From contig DCMZ01000010.1 in the NCBI GenBank assembly GCA_002321895.1, positions 248,001 through 312,000 on the forward strand: 64,000 nucleotides of DNA, in the 5' to 3' direction. The notes beneath the pieces are model-generated. The model saw nothing but the letters and a program-made list of their open reading frames with translations. It did not search any database and was not told where the DNA came from. The stretch comes from Bdellovibrionaceae bacterium UBA1609 (lineage in GTDB: Bacteria > Bdellovibrionota > Bdellovibrionia > Bdellovibrionales > UBA1609). Each line of letters opens with the position of its first letter. Within the stretch, counting starts at the first letter, position 1. Positions 27,581-36,975 of this stretch are shown here, piece by piece. A program made the translations under genes and the position numbers.

Positions 27581-30535
27581 TGTTTCACGCAACAACTTCT
27601 CGTCGCTCTTTTTCATAGCAATGATCTGAAGTAAATTTAAAATATGAATGTGAGGTGAACGCAAACGGATACTTTCCTCAAGCCAAGGTCTGTAGGCGAT
27701 CAAACGTTTTTTACCACTTAAGTCGTAGACGAACAGCTTCGCAGCCTCAAACTCCTCTTTAAATTCATCCCGCAATTCCAACGGCAACTTTCCACCATGA
27801 TAAAGCTCCCAAATATCTAGCTCCACCTTGGAGAGTGTGTAACCCAATGTTTTTACAAAAGAGCTAAAAAAAGTGCTCTTAGCATAAAAAGCTTTCAATG
27901 AATTTTTATCTTCCTCTGTAAGGTTCTTCCAGGCGGAGCCCACTCCCCACCAAGTGGGCCAAAGCACTCGGGTCTGAGTCCAACATAACACCCATGGAAT
28001 GGCCCTTAAACCACTCACATCTGCGCGCGCCGAAGGACGTTTGGCCGGTCGCGAACCGAGCTTAAGAACTTCCAAATATCTATAAGGAGAACCATCTAGC
28101 AAGGCACCTAGCTTTTCACTGTCTTCTATTAGCCCTCGATAAGAATTTTCAACTTGTTGCACAAACCGATCTAAAATTTTCGACCGCTCAATACTCCCTC
28201 TTCGCATTTTTCTTTTTTGTGACTCGGTAGCCAAATGGACACACTGTGAGTTTAAAATTTCAGGTGTGGCAAAGAGTCTTTGAACCATTTCTCCTTGAAT
28301 CGTCTGCTTTGGCTTTTCAATGGCAGTATTGGGCCACCAAGACACTTGCTCATTAATACTTCCTCCGCCGCGAGCTACACTACCACCGGAGCCATGAAAA
28401 AATACAGGAGTTACACCATAGTCTTTTAAGACTTTTTCAATCCTAAACATGGTTTTTTGAATTAAACGTCGACTAGGAAGTACACCAAATTGTTTTGAAG
28501 AGTCCGAATAACCTAACATCACTTCAAATATATTATGCCAATGACGTTCAACCAATTCCCAATGGCCGTCATCTTCAAACCATTCATCAATAATTTTTTT
28601 AGAATTTTGAAGAGCTTCTCTACTTTCAAACAAAGGAATAATGGGCAGTTTTTTTGTTTTACAAATGAGCTGAGCCAACCTTGCAGCATTTTCCATGTCC
28701 TGGGATTCTTCACAATGGGATATCACCAATCCTCTAGCATAATGGGTAATATCTGCAGAGCCGGCGAGTAGACGCAATTCTTCTAACATCAATCGTATAG
28801 TTGATTTTTTGTCTTTGAGAGCTTCCTTAATCTTACTCGCGTCTTCTCGCAATTCGATGGGTAACACTAACCCAGGAAACCCCTCAAAAAGTTGGTGAAT
28901 AAGCATCACCTCATGATGCTTTTGTATAAAAGCAGGTGCGGAAGCGATATATCTTTTAAAAAGCATGTGCCATTTACGAATTCGAGTTCCGTCACCTTTT
29001 TTAACAGAGGTCAGAGGCGCTAATTGCACTAACAATTTTTCCAACTGCACGAGCTTTGAGCTCTTTATGACTCCCGCATCTACCAGCTTATCTACGTCGG
29101 CATGTAAGTATTCAAGTTTTAACTCTAGTGTTTCAAGAATTCGCTCTCTAGAAAGGCTTAAACACTCCTTCATCACCTGTCGATTTACGAAAGGATGTCC
29201 ATCCTTATCTCCACCTACCCAGGTACGAAGATGTATTTCGTAGGAAGGCTTTTCCTCCAAAATAAAATCAAATAAATCTTCTTCAAACACTCTTGAAAAT
29301 AAATATTCAGCTTCATCTTTAACTGTTGGGGTTTTCACCTTGGATAATGGGTGCAACCATAGCAAACGAATCTGGCTAGAGATTTCACTGCTACGAAAAA
29401 TAAAATTATTTTGAAGACCTTCTAAAAGAATCTCCACAATCCGCGATAAAGTTTCAATGATCTCCTTAGATCGAGATTCCGTAGGATGTGCCGTAAGCAC
29501 GAAATTCAGTTTAACTTTTGATTTTAAACCCTGCGGAACTGGTTTCTGCTGCTGGCGCCATGTACGATAGGCCGATTCACAGGCATTCACTAACTCCAAC
29601 TGAAGTGCAAAAGCATGAGCTAACTTTAACTGATTTTCATTAGATTCCTTCTCCAAATCTTTAAGCATGCGCTTTAAAAAAGTCTTACTCCCGGTGCGAG
29701 CTTTTTTTAAACGCTTACGATAGTTTTCGACTTTCCTAAAAAAGTCTATACCCTCACGTTCCTTTATGATTTCACCCAAAACCAAAGTAGATCGACGAAC
29801 AAGACGACGCAGCTCGCGTGGCAGATGCTCTGGGATGAATCGCTCCCCATTCATAAAAGTGTTTACCACTTCTTTTTGGCGCTTATAGTCTCTTTCTTTG
29901 GCTAATTTTGGATTTAACCATTCTATAACCGCCGCGTACCCTAAACTCTCAGGATCATCCATAAGATAGTTTTTTGCCGTATCAATGACTACGAAACCCT
30001 GATTCAGCTGAAAACTTAATGTGGGATCCGCCAATTCTTCGGAGGCCACTTTGCGGGCATATTCTTCCGCTGACATCTTATCTTCAAACTTATGTAAATT
30101 CCTAAGGCGAGCTCCTGCTCGAATCCGGGTCAATCCGTACTTATCGCAAATATCACGGCGTCCTTGGTAGAGCATTTTGCCAATTCCGCGGCCTCTATAT
30201 TCCGGATCCACCATGACCTCTGCCCCATATAAAGTTTTACCTTTTTTGGGATTGTGGTTATGGAAAAATCCACCGCTGGTAAAATCCTTCCAATTGTCCT
30301 GGGGAGAATAATCATCCCATGGAATAATAAGGCTAAAGGCAACACCCACCACTTTTTCTTCATTATGATCGTAAACAATCAATTGTCCATCAGGAAAATA
30401 GGACCGATGAGATTCCAGTTGTTTCTCGTTCCACGGCTTATGAAAAGGATAGACCCGCAAACATAGATCTTTAATCGACTTAAAGTGCTCGGGCCGTGGG
30501 TTTAACAGCTCTAAATGATCAAGGGAGTTTGACAT
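27542..30535 (-). CDS. ppc: GNAT acetyltransferase domain fused to phosphoenolpyruvate carboxylase
   Basis: A protein of about 997 residues. Residues 1-205 are a GNAT domain, with acetyl-CoA loop PEYRGRGIGKMLY (about 111-123), LYGAEVMVDPEYR before it and MSAEEYARKV after it. The rest is PEP carboxylase, which makes oxaloacetate from PEP and bicarbonate: VLTAHPTESRSK with catalytic His near 350, WVGGDKDGHP (439-448), MLGYSDSSKQFG (673-684), FHGSGGSVARGGG (about 713-725), SRPAKR (828-833), RAIPWVLCWTQTR. The C-terminus is MLTTG instead of the usual MRNTG, and the first Arg of FHGRGG is Ser. I chose ATG 30535; ATG 30547 has AGGA 8 bases ahead and is an alternative. The gene overlaps the upstream nitrilase-like gene by 17 bases, so the two form an operon. 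Confidence 0.92.
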   Translation of the reverse strand: MSNSLDHLELLNPRPEHFKSIKDLCLRVYPFHKPWNEKQLESHRSYFPDGQLIVYDHNEEKVVGVAFSLIIPWDDYSPQDNWKDFTSGGFFHNHNPKKGKTLYGAEVMVDPEYRGRGIGKMLYQGRRDICDKYGLTRIRAGARLRNLHKFEDKMSAEEYARKVASEELADPTLSFQLNQGFVVIDTAKNYLMDDPESLGYAAVIEWLNPKLAKERDYKRQKEVVNTFMNGERFIPEHLPRELRRLVRRSTLVLGEIIKEREGIDFFRKVENYRKRLKKARTGSKTFLKRMLKDLEKESNENQLKLAHAFALQLELVNACESAYRTWRQQQKPVPQGLKSKVKLNFVLTAHPTESRSKEIIETLSRIVEILLEGLQNNFIFRSSEISSQIRLLWLHPLSKVKTPTVKDEAEYLFSRVFEEDLFDFILEEKPSYEIHLRTWVGGDKDGHPFVNRQVMKECLSLSRERILETLELKLEYLHADVDKLVDAGVIKSSKLVQLEKLLVQLAPLTSVKKGDGTRIRKWHMLFKRYIASAPAFIQKHHEVMLIHQLFEGFPGLVLPIELREDASKIKEALKDKKSTIRLMLEELRLLAGSADITHYARGLVISHCEESQDMENAARLAQLICKTKKLPIIPLFESREALQNSKKIIDEWFEDDGHWELVERHWHNIFEVMLGYSDSSKQFGVLPSRRLIQKTMFRIEKVLKDYGVTPVFFHGSGGSVARGGGSINEQVSWWPNTAIEKPKQTIQGEMVQRLFATPEILNSQCVHLATESQKRKMRRGSIERSKILDRFVQQVENSYRGLIEDSEKLGALLDGSPYRYLEVLKLGSRPAKRPSARADVSGLRAIPWVLCWTQTRVLWPTWWGVGSAWKNLTEEDKNSLKAFYAKSTFFSSFVKTLGYTLSKVELDIWELYHGGKLPLELRDEFKEEFEAAKLFVYDLSGKKRLIAYRPWLEESIRLRSPHIHILNLLQIIAMKKSDEKLLRETLVGIACGMLTTG

Positions 30536-31415
30536 GATCCACCACATTGAGCATTTCCTGGGTACTAATACTGTCTCGCAAAGGCAAAACCGTACCGGAC
30601 TCACGGGCTTCATTGATAAGATCTAAATTAAGATCACCAATAATCATACTTTCTTGGTTAACAGTACCTTCAGCTAAAATACCATCTCTAGAAAACTCGT
30701 AGTCACTTGGTGTGTATATCGCGGCGGCTCCGTAGTTTAATGACACTGCTGGAACCATGGGAAGCGAACCCACAGTCGGGCTATGAATCACGTACATTTG
30801 ATTTTCTATGGCTCTGGCTTGAGCGCAATACCGTACTCTTAGATAACCCTGTCGGTCGTCAGTACAGCTGGGAACCACTAAAATTTGTGCCCCTAATCGT
30901 GCCGCTGCCCGTGCAATTTCAGGAAATTCCACATCATAACAAATAGCTACTGCAAACTTACCAAAAGGAGCTTCAAATATGCGAAGTCTATTGCCCGGTT
31001 CAATCAACCATTCCTCTTTTTCAAATCGAGTCATATGCAATTTACTTTGGACATCATAGCTGCCGTCAGAAGAATAGACATAGCTTCGATTACGGAGTTG
31101 CCCAGTTTCCTCATCCAGTGAGGGTACAGATCCACCTACGATGTAGATGCCAAATTTCTCTGCGAGTTTTGACATCATTTCAACGATGCGACTTTCCTGG
31201 CTTGCCAAATTTCGAACTTGCTCTTCTATAGGTCGACCAATGTCCCCCAATGTGAGCAGTTGAATGGAATAGTATTCCGGAAAAGTTAAAAGTTTGACTC
31301 TGTAATCCCGTGCCGTTTCCACAAGGGCACTGACTTGTTGCTCAAAATCTTCAAATGATTTAACCGGACGAATATAATATTGGAGTGATGCCACTCTTAC
31401 ACGATTTGTTGCCAT
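30519..31415 (-). CDS. Carbon-nitrogen hydrolase (nitrilase superfamily)
   Basis: A 298-residue cytoplasmic amidase-type enzyme. The Glu-Lys-Cys triad is complete: Glu47 (TFPEYYS), Lys125 (SKLHMTRFEKEEW) and Cys159 (AICYDVEFPE). The opening VRVASLQYYIRPVKSFEDFE and the rest resemble the hydrolase half of the widespread GNAT/carbon-nitrogen hydrolase fusion proteins. Here it is a separate gene, and a matching GNAT half is found fused to PEP carboxylase in the next gene, with 17 bases of overlap. Its substrate is unknown; the family cleaves amides such as deaminated glutathione or omega-amides. Confidence 0.9.
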   Translation of the reverse strand: MATNRVRVASLQYYIRPVKSFEDFEQQVSALVETARDYRVKLLTFPEYYSIQLLTLGDIGRPIEEQVRNLASQESRIVEMMSKLAEKFGIYIVGGSVPSLDEETGQLRNRSYVYSSDGSYDVQSKLHMTRFEKEEWLIEPGNRLRIFEAPFGKFAVAICYDVEFPEIARAAARLGAQILVVPSCTDDRQGYLRVRYCAQARAIENQMYVIHSPTVGSLPMVPAVSLNYGAAAIYTPSDYEFSRDGILAEGTVNQESMIIGDLNLDLINEARESGTVLPLRDSISTQEMLNVVDHVKLP

Positions 31416-31537
31416 ACCCTAGAGCGTACTAAATCTCAGGCCATATTCCAAATCATTAACACAGGACGACAGCACATACTTAATCAACAATTAATATGTG
31501 CTGATGGAATCACCTTAATAGGCCGTTTAGGTTACAG

Positions 31538-32833
31538 CTACGGACACTGAATCGCTTCTATCGCCAAAGCGGACGATTGAATGTGGGCCCCTAATTCGCT
31601 GGTCATTTCCGGCCCAGCAAAGAACGGAAACTCCTCTGTAGGTTGCCGAAAGGCCTTATCAGCACCATCTCCAAAACTAGATTCTCCGTTTATTACACTT
31701 GGACCAGCTGTAAATACGGAAAACATCGTATCGATGACATCTTCAGCAGGTACACGGCCTCCACAACTCTCGGTTTCGCCATAGTTGAGTTCCACTTGCA
31801 AGTAGTTGTCGGCATTGAGATCACAGTTTTTCTGAGTGTCTACAATCAATGCATCCAAAGACAAGGTCTCTATCAAATCATGTAGCTCATTTCGACCAGT
31901 ATTTGTATGCACCCAATCGTTTTTACCATCTTTTCGATCCCAACCTAAAACTCCATAGCGAATCAAAGAACCGTATATTTGCTTTTGCTGAACGGTCTGA
32001 TTAAAAGTCGAAACCTTATTATAATCAGCCTTAATTGCATCTAATCCCACAGTCATATTCATAACTTCAGGGCGTCCGATTCGATCCACCTGAACCCACT
32101 CTTCACTCTCGTTCTGAGTGTATGCTGCCGCAGAGATAGCCAACAAATCTATATCTTCCCCCAGAGAACTTTCTATATCCACTTCAACTGTAAGATTTAA
32201 AACATTCATCACATCTGAAAAATTTCTTGTAGGTGGGACATGTTTTCTTGGATCCGACTGAGAGTTGTTGCCTTTAACAGCACACAACCATAAAGGATCA
32301 GGAAAGGGAACAGGCGGTGCCGCTGGCTCTGCAGGGTTAATCACACTCTTCACTTGGTGAGTGGCCCAAATGACATCCAAAACAAAAGCATCAGCACGAA
32401 GCCCTGAAAATTGTCGCAAAGGATACTTGCGGTGCGAATCACCAGCATCAGACCTTTCCACTTCACATCTGGTATCATAACCGATAGGCCGACAAACCAC
32501 TTGTGCTTCATAATCCGACTTCACCGAAGGTACAGAAACCCGACTGTGACTATGAACTTCTCCACCATGACTGTGGGAATAAGCCGCCGATCCTAATTTA
32601 GCCTTCCGAATCTCAAACCGAAATTCAACAGAACCATCAAACTGAGGTCGATGTTCAGATGTCACAGGGTGCATAAAAGTATTGAGAGCTAAATAGAGCT
32701 TCCCTTCTTTTGACCAAGCGTAAAAGTCAGAAAGGTCGGTCAAACTAGGTTGTGGGATAGGATCTAAATGATCTGATGCGGACACGCCTTGGGCCGATAA
32801 AATTAATAGACTGATCAACAAAATCAATCGCAT
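31538..32833 (-). CDS. Exported DUF4331-like protein
   Basis: A 431-residue exported protein (signal peptide MRLILLISLLILSAQGVSAS). The mature start, SDHLDPIPQPSLTDLSDFYA, followed by LYLALNTFMHP, is the opening of DUF4331 proteins, where SSHREAP/DLTDLYAF recurs. Its few cysteines are scattered and the C-terminus ends in CP. A run of His and Ser (YSHSHGGEVHSHSRVS) near residue 90 could bind metal. DUF4331 proteins are exported and of unknown role. I chose ATG 32833 because AAGGAG is 6 bases ahead. The gene diverges from a DEAD-box helicase. Confidence 0.75.
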   Translation of the reverse strand: MRLILLISLLILSAQGVSASDHLDPIPQPSLTDLSDFYAWSKEGKLYLALNTFMHPVTSEHRPQFDGSVEFRFEIRKAKLGSAAYSHSHGGEVHSHSRVSVPSVKSDYEAQVVCRPIGYDTRCEVERSDAGDSHRKYPLRQFSGLRADAFVLDVIWATHQVKSVINPAEPAAPPVPFPDPLWLCAVKGNNSQSDPRKHVPPTRNFSDVMNVLNLTVEVDIESSLGEDIDLLAISAAAYTQNESEEWVQVDRIGRPEVMNMTVGLDAIKADYNKVSTFNQTVQQKQIYGSLIRYGVLGWDRKDGKNDWVHTNTGRNELHDLIETLSLDALIVDTQKNCDLNADNYLQVELNYGETESCGGRVPAEDVIDTMFSVFTAGPSVINGESSFGDGADKAFRQPTEEFPFFAGPEMTSELGAHIQSSALAIEAIQCP

Positions 32834-33093
32834 ATAAATCTCCTTATTGAGTGAACAGGTAAACAACTTTACCTCACACCCCGAACTCCCCCTAACAATC
32901 TAAAGACACTTGAAATCTCTTTATCTTTTGAACCTATTGCAGCCCACGAAGTGCATGGTTGTTCCTTTTTGTAAACCATCTTCAAATAAATGGCCGCCTC
33001 CCAAATTATTTTGTAAATACCACAAAGAAATTCAGTACTTTTAAGTATTTACGGGCAATAACCCCTCCCTTAGTAAAATACCCCTTATATCTG

Positions 33094-33122
33094 TTGACAT
33101 GCAGCAGTATGAGGCCTATCAC
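33094..33122 (+). promoter_or_regulatory. Probable sigma70 promoter of the DEAD-box gene
   Basis: TTGACA at 33094-33099, a 17-base spacer, then TATCAC at 33117-33122. The -35 is perfect and the -10 is weak. It implies a leader of about 90 bases before ATG 33219. The whole 385-base gap 32834-33218 holds no other gene that I can support. Confidence 0.5.
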
Positions 33123-33218
33123 TGGCCTTCAATCTTGCCCATCCACTAAAAGGAGAACGGACTTATTATCCTGCTGTCTCTTTTCGCGGTAGCACTTACA
33201 GGAAAGGTCCTCCTTATT

Positions 33219-34745
33219 ATGAACACATTTGAATCCATGCAATTACCAGAGCCCCTCGATAAGGCTTTGAAGCAAATTGGCTTTGAAAAGCCCACCAAGG
33301 TTCAACACAAATCCATGCCTACATTACTTGAAGGCAAAGATCTTATGGTCTGTGCTGAAACTGGATCCGGAAAAACAGCGGCTTATCTTATTCCGCTCGT
33401 AAAAAGACTTTTGGAAGAACCAAAATCTCATGGCCTAGTTTTAGCTCCTACTAGAGAACTGGCTCAGCAGATTGCCGAGTTTTTGAAACAACTTTTAAGA
33501 TATAAAAACGATTTGTACATTGCCACTCTTGTGGGCGGACAAGATATTCGCAAACAGTTTAAGGCCCTTCAGCGCAAACCCCGCGTGATTGTAGCCACTC
33601 CGGGACGACTCATCGATCACCTTAAGAGAAACACCGCCCAAATCCACAAAGTGAACTATCTAGTCCTGGATGAAGGCGATCGAATGATCGACATGGGTTT
33701 CGCCCCACAATTGGAAGAGATCTTAAGCTTTCTGGAAACAGAAAGACAAACCTCTTTCTTCACTGCGACTTTAGATAAAAAGGTCCGCATGCTAGCCGGT
33801 AAGTATCTAAAAGATCCTGAAACGTTAGTGATAAACTCGTCAAAGCCCGTCTCTAAGATTAAACAATCTGTAGTTCGTGTTGAGTTTAAAGAAAAAGACG
33901 AGTGCCTATTAGATGAAGTGGTCGCTCGAAAAGGTTCCGTGATCGTATTTGTTAAAACGAAACACAGAACAGACACCATTAATAAATACCTAAGCTCTTT
34001 TGGTATTGCTGCCGATCGTATTCATGGTGGCCGTACACAGGGTCAACGTAACCAAGCTATCAGCGCTTTTAAGAAGGGGAAAACTCGCGTTCTTTGCGCC
34101 ACAGATGTTGTGGCTCGTGGACTAGATGTTCCCCACGTTCAACACGTTATAAACTTTGATCTTCCTATGCAGGACGAGGATTACGTACATCGCGTAGGCC
34201 GAACCGCCAGAAATGGTGCTGATGGTGAAGCGGTAAGTTTTGTGACTTCCAGCGAACTGCATGACTGGAACCGCCTAGTTAAAAAATACGAGATCCCAGA
34301 CGCGTTGATAGATGTTCCCCCGAAAAAGGGAAAGTTCGGTAACCGCAGCAAAAACGGCAGCGGTGGTGGACGAGGTCGAAGAAGAAACGCCTCTTCCGAT
34401 GATAGAAGAAGCTCTTCTTCGGATGACCGACGAAAATCTTCACCTTTCGGCAGAAAAAAATCAGCCGGCGGTAGAAGAAGCGAAGGCGATTCCTTTGAGT
34501 CCAGAGAGTCCTCTCCTTTTCGTAAAAAGAAAAAAGCTTTTGGTAAGCGCAAGAATGACTCCAACTCCAGCGAATCCCCATTTAGAGGGAAGAAGAAAGC
34601 TTCTGGAGGGCGTAAGAGCGATGGTTCGTCATCTTCATTCCCTAAAAAGAAGAAATCCTTTGGAGCCGGTGGTGGCTCTAAAAGCGGTGGACGCTTTAAA
34701 AGTAAAAATCGTAGCGGCGGCGGTGGACAACGCAAGAGTCGTTAA
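33219..34745 (+). CDS. DEAD-box RNA helicase (RhlE-like) with basic Ser/Arg/Gly-rich tail
   Basis: A 508-residue RNA helicase. The two RecA domains fill residues 1-365: Q-motif region GFEKPTKVQ, Walker A AETGSGKT (46-53), PTRELAQQ, motif II DEGD (151-154) where the family has DEAD, motif III TAT (182-184) where it has SAT, and HRVGRTARNG. A tail of about 140 residues is very rich in Lys, Arg, Ser and Gly with repeated blocks such as SPFGRKKSAGG, SPFRKKKKAFGK and SPFRGKKKASGG, probably an RNA-binding extension. The changes in motifs II and III are unusual. A second helicase gene lies next to a cold-shock gene at 47.7 kb. Confidence 0.9.
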   Translation: MNTFESMQLPEPLDKALKQIGFEKPTKVQHKSMPTLLEGKDLMVCAETGSGKTAAYLIPLVKRLLEEPKSHGLVLAPTRELAQQIAEFLKQLLRYKNDLYIATLVGGQDIRKQFKALQRKPRVIVATPGRLIDHLKRNTAQIHKVNYLVLDEGDRMIDMGFAPQLEEILSFLETERQTSFFTATLDKKVRMLAGKYLKDPETLVINSSKPVSKIKQSVVRVEFKEKDECLLDEVVARKGSVIVFVKTKHRTDTINKYLSSFGIAADRIHGGRTQGQRNQAISAFKKGKTRVLCATDVVARGLDVPHVQHVINFDLPMQDEDYVHRVGRTARNGADGEAVSFVTSSELHDWNRLVKKYEIPDALIDVPPKKGKFGNRSKNGSGGGRGRRRNASSDDRRSSSSDDRRKSSPFGRKKSAGGRRSEGDSFESRESSPFRKKKKAFGKRKNDSNSSESPFRGKKKASGGRKSDGSSSSFPKKKKSFGAGGGSKSGGRFKSKNRSGGGGQRKSR

Positions 34746-34797
34746 GTTACCCTAACCCCCTTGTCTGATCATTTCTGATTCATCACATGGGGGTTTT

Positions 34798-36066
34798 ATG
34801 TCACGCACTGTATATGCCATCGACTTTGGTACCAGTAACTCCTTAGTCGCAGCGGTCCGACCGGGTGGCGAGTCCCAACTTTTAAAGGTGGACGAGAGCC
34901 ATCATGACCCTCATACCATGCGATCCATTATGCACTTCCCTGTTGAAGGGAAGCCGCGCTTTGGCCAGAATGCCATCAAAAGCTACATTGAGTCCCAAGG
35001 CCAAGGCCGTCTCATTCGGTCTATCAAAAAGTTTTTACCTTCTAAGAGCTTTAAAGCCACCCAGGTACAGGGCCAGCTCTATACTTTGGAGGAACTCATT
35101 GGGCGTTTTTTACGAGAGCTTAAAACCCGTGCCGATCATTTAACCGGCGAGGATGTGAAACATGTCATGCTAGGTCGCCCTGCCCGTTTTGCCTTGGAGG
35201 ACGAGAAGGATGAACTGGCCCAAGACCGACTTAAAAATGCCGCCGAAATGGCCGGATTTAAAATCATTGAATTTTGTCCGGAACCCCTTGCTGCCGCCTT
35301 AGACTATCAACAGCAGATCGATAAACCGAAACGGGTCCTCGTTGTAGACCTCGGGGGTGGGACTTCTGATTTTACAGTGATCGAACTAAAGCCTGGAGCC
35401 CATGACGTGATCAACACTTTAGGCTTAGGTGGGATATCCATTGCTGGTGATCGAATAGATGGCTCACTTATGGCCTCTAAAATCAGTCCCCATTTTGGAA
35501 CAGAGGTGAAGTACCAACTCCCCCTTGGTAACAACATTCTAACTATGCCACCGGACTTACGACACCGACTCATGTCTCCAGCTGACATCACTTTGCTTTC
35601 TCGATCGGACATCATGGGTTTTATTAAGAGCATCCGTAGCTGTACACTTTCTCCCGATGACGATGATCTATTGGAAAACCTTTTCACTCTAGTGGAAGAC
35701 AATTTAGGTTTTGCCCTATATGAAGAGGTGGAAGCCAGCAAGCGGACGGTTTGTGAAAAGAAGCCCGCTCAGTTCCGTTTTGATCAAGCCGGAATTGAAA
35801 TTGAAGAGAGCATCACCTACGGGGACTTTACTCGAAGTAATGAGGGGAACTTTTCTAAAATATTTGATTCCATGAACTCGGTATTAAAGCAATCAGGCCT
35901 TGAGGAGACCCAGATCGACACCATTTTCACCACCGGCGGGACTTCCCGAATCCCTGAAATCCAAGAACGTTTGACCCAAAGCTTTGGAACCGAAAAAGTA
36001 CACCACCAAGAGGCCTTCCACTCCGTCATCCAGGGCCTGTCTGTTAAAGCCCGCTCCCTCCTCTAA
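34798..36066 (+). CDS. Hsp70-family protein (YegD-like)
   Basis: A 422-residue actin-like ATPase of the Hsp70 family lacking the substrate-binding domain, as in E. coli YegD (about 450 residues). Phosphate 1 motif AIDFGTSNSLVAA (8-20), VVDLGGGTSDFTVIE (phosphate 2), GGISIAGDRIDGSLM and TTGGTSRIPEIQERL (adenosine motif) are all present. It probably acts as a chaperone-like ATPase; the partner is unknown. It follows the DEAD-box gene by 52 bases on the same strand and could share its transcript. GGGGG lies just before ATG. Confidence 0.9.
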   Translation: MSRTVYAIDFGTSNSLVAAVRPGGESQLLKVDESHHDPHTMRSIMHFPVEGKPRFGQNAIKSYIESQGQGRLIRSIKKFLPSKSFKATQVQGQLYTLEELIGRFLRELKTRADHLTGEDVKHVMLGRPARFALEDEKDELAQDRLKNAAEMAGFKIIEFCPEPLAAALDYQQQIDKPKRVLVVDLGGGTSDFTVIELKPGAHDVINTLGLGGISIAGDRIDGSLMASKISPHFGTEVKYQLPLGNNILTMPPDLRHRLMSPADITLLSRSDIMGFIKSIRSCTLSPDDDDLLENLFTLVEDNLGFALYEEVEASKRTVCEKKPAQFRFDQAGIEIEESITYGDFTRSNEGNFSKIFDSMNSVLKQSGLEETQIDTIFTTGGTSRIPEIQERLTQSFGTEKVHHQEAFHSVIQGLSVKARSLL

Positions 36067-36259
36067 GGTACCCAGTCCCTTTTTCCGTTGCCCCATTGCA
36101 TTGCCCTTAGTTAACTAAAAATAGTAGGCCACATCAGTCACTTTTTTGTTTTCTAAATCCCAATCTCAGTTCAGAATTAATTTGACAGAAGTCGCTGTTA
36201 TACGGCTTATGGCTGTTAGCTCAATTTAGCCCTGAAAGGATCGCTATCGGAAAAAATCT

Positions 36260-36883
36260 ATGAGTAAAATTGCATTGTGGGAGCCCCACATCGAATCCTT
36301 CGTTCACTCTTACTCTCGGGATTTTTTCTGGATCTGCCCTAATTTTATAGACGATCAGCAAGTACAAACACTCCTGCAAAAAGCCCAAACCTTTGAAGAG
36401 GATGGAGAGTTTAAACTCGGAGAAATCGGTAAAGGTAACCTCAAACAAGAGGTTCCTGAAATACGATCTGACAAGATTCGCTGGATAGAGGAATTCAGCT
36501 CTCCTTATGGTCTACTGGCAAAAAATATTTTTGACGGACTTTTAACGGTTGCCAGAAATGAGCTCTACTTGCCTGGAAAACGCTTTGAATGCCACTTTGC
36601 CAAGTACGACAAAGGCAGCCAATACAAACTCCATACCGATCGCCACCTCAACAAACCAGGTCGACTTCTTACTTGTGTCGTCTATCTGTCAGAGTGCACC
36701 GGATCCTCAGGGAATCTTGTGCTTTTTGATTCAGAGATTAACCCCATTTTCATCCGACCTTTTCCTGGAAAATTGGTCGTATTCGACAGCGCACTGGAGC
36801 ATAAAGTTACGGTGAGCGCCGAAGACCGCTGGAGTCTGACCGGCTGGGTTCGGGACGATTTACACTCTGGAATTCGTCTCTAA
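36260..36883 (+). CDS. 2-oxoglutarate/Fe(II)-dependent oxygenase (prolyl-4-hydroxylase type)
   Basis: A 207-residue protein with the double-stranded beta-helix core of 2OG-Fe(II) oxygenases. The iron ligands are His125 and Asp127 (YKLHTDRH) and His181 (SALEHKVT), and Arg190 (DRWSLTGW) would bind 2-oxoglutarate. The segment RFECHFAKYDKGSQYKLHTD matches P4Hc-type hydroxylases. The substrate may be a protein residue; unknown. A bidirectional terminator follows 38 bases after the stop. Confidence 0.87.
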   Translation: MSKIALWEPHIESFVHSYSRDFFWICPNFIDDQQVQTLLQKAQTFEEDGEFKLGEIGKGNLKQEVPEIRSDKIRWIEEFSSPYGLLAKNIFDGLLTVARNELYLPGKRFECHFAKYDKGSQYKLHTDRHLNKPGRLLTCVVYLSECTGSSGNLVLFDSEINPIFIRPFPGKLVVFDSALEHKVTVSAEDRWSLTGWVRDDLHSGIRL

Positions 36884-36920
36884 TTTTAAAACCCAAATTT
36901 CACCCAAACTACTGAGGCAT

Positions 36921-36954
36921 AAAAAAAGCCAGAGAAATCTCCCTGGCTCTTTTT
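36921..36954. terminator. Bidirectional rho-independent terminator
   Basis: Arms AGCCAG and CTGGCT, extended inwards by further pairing, are flanked by seven A residues on the left and a T-run on the right. It ends both the rightward oxygenase gene and the leftward gene at 36976-37689. Confidence 0.88.
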
Positions 36955-36975
36955 AAATTTATAAATAGATGATTA

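Noticed and set aside
33148..33218. In-frame upstream extension of the DEAD-box gene with a hydrophobic reading
   Set aside because: It has no ATG, GTG or TTG start, and a hydrophobic leader makes no sense for a cytoplasmic helicase.
34181..34735. Long minus-strand open frame (184 codons)
   Set aside because: It is antisense to the repetitive basic tail of the DEAD-box helicase; its Pro/Leu-rich product is a mirror of the Lys/Ser/Gly codons, and it has no ribosome binding site.
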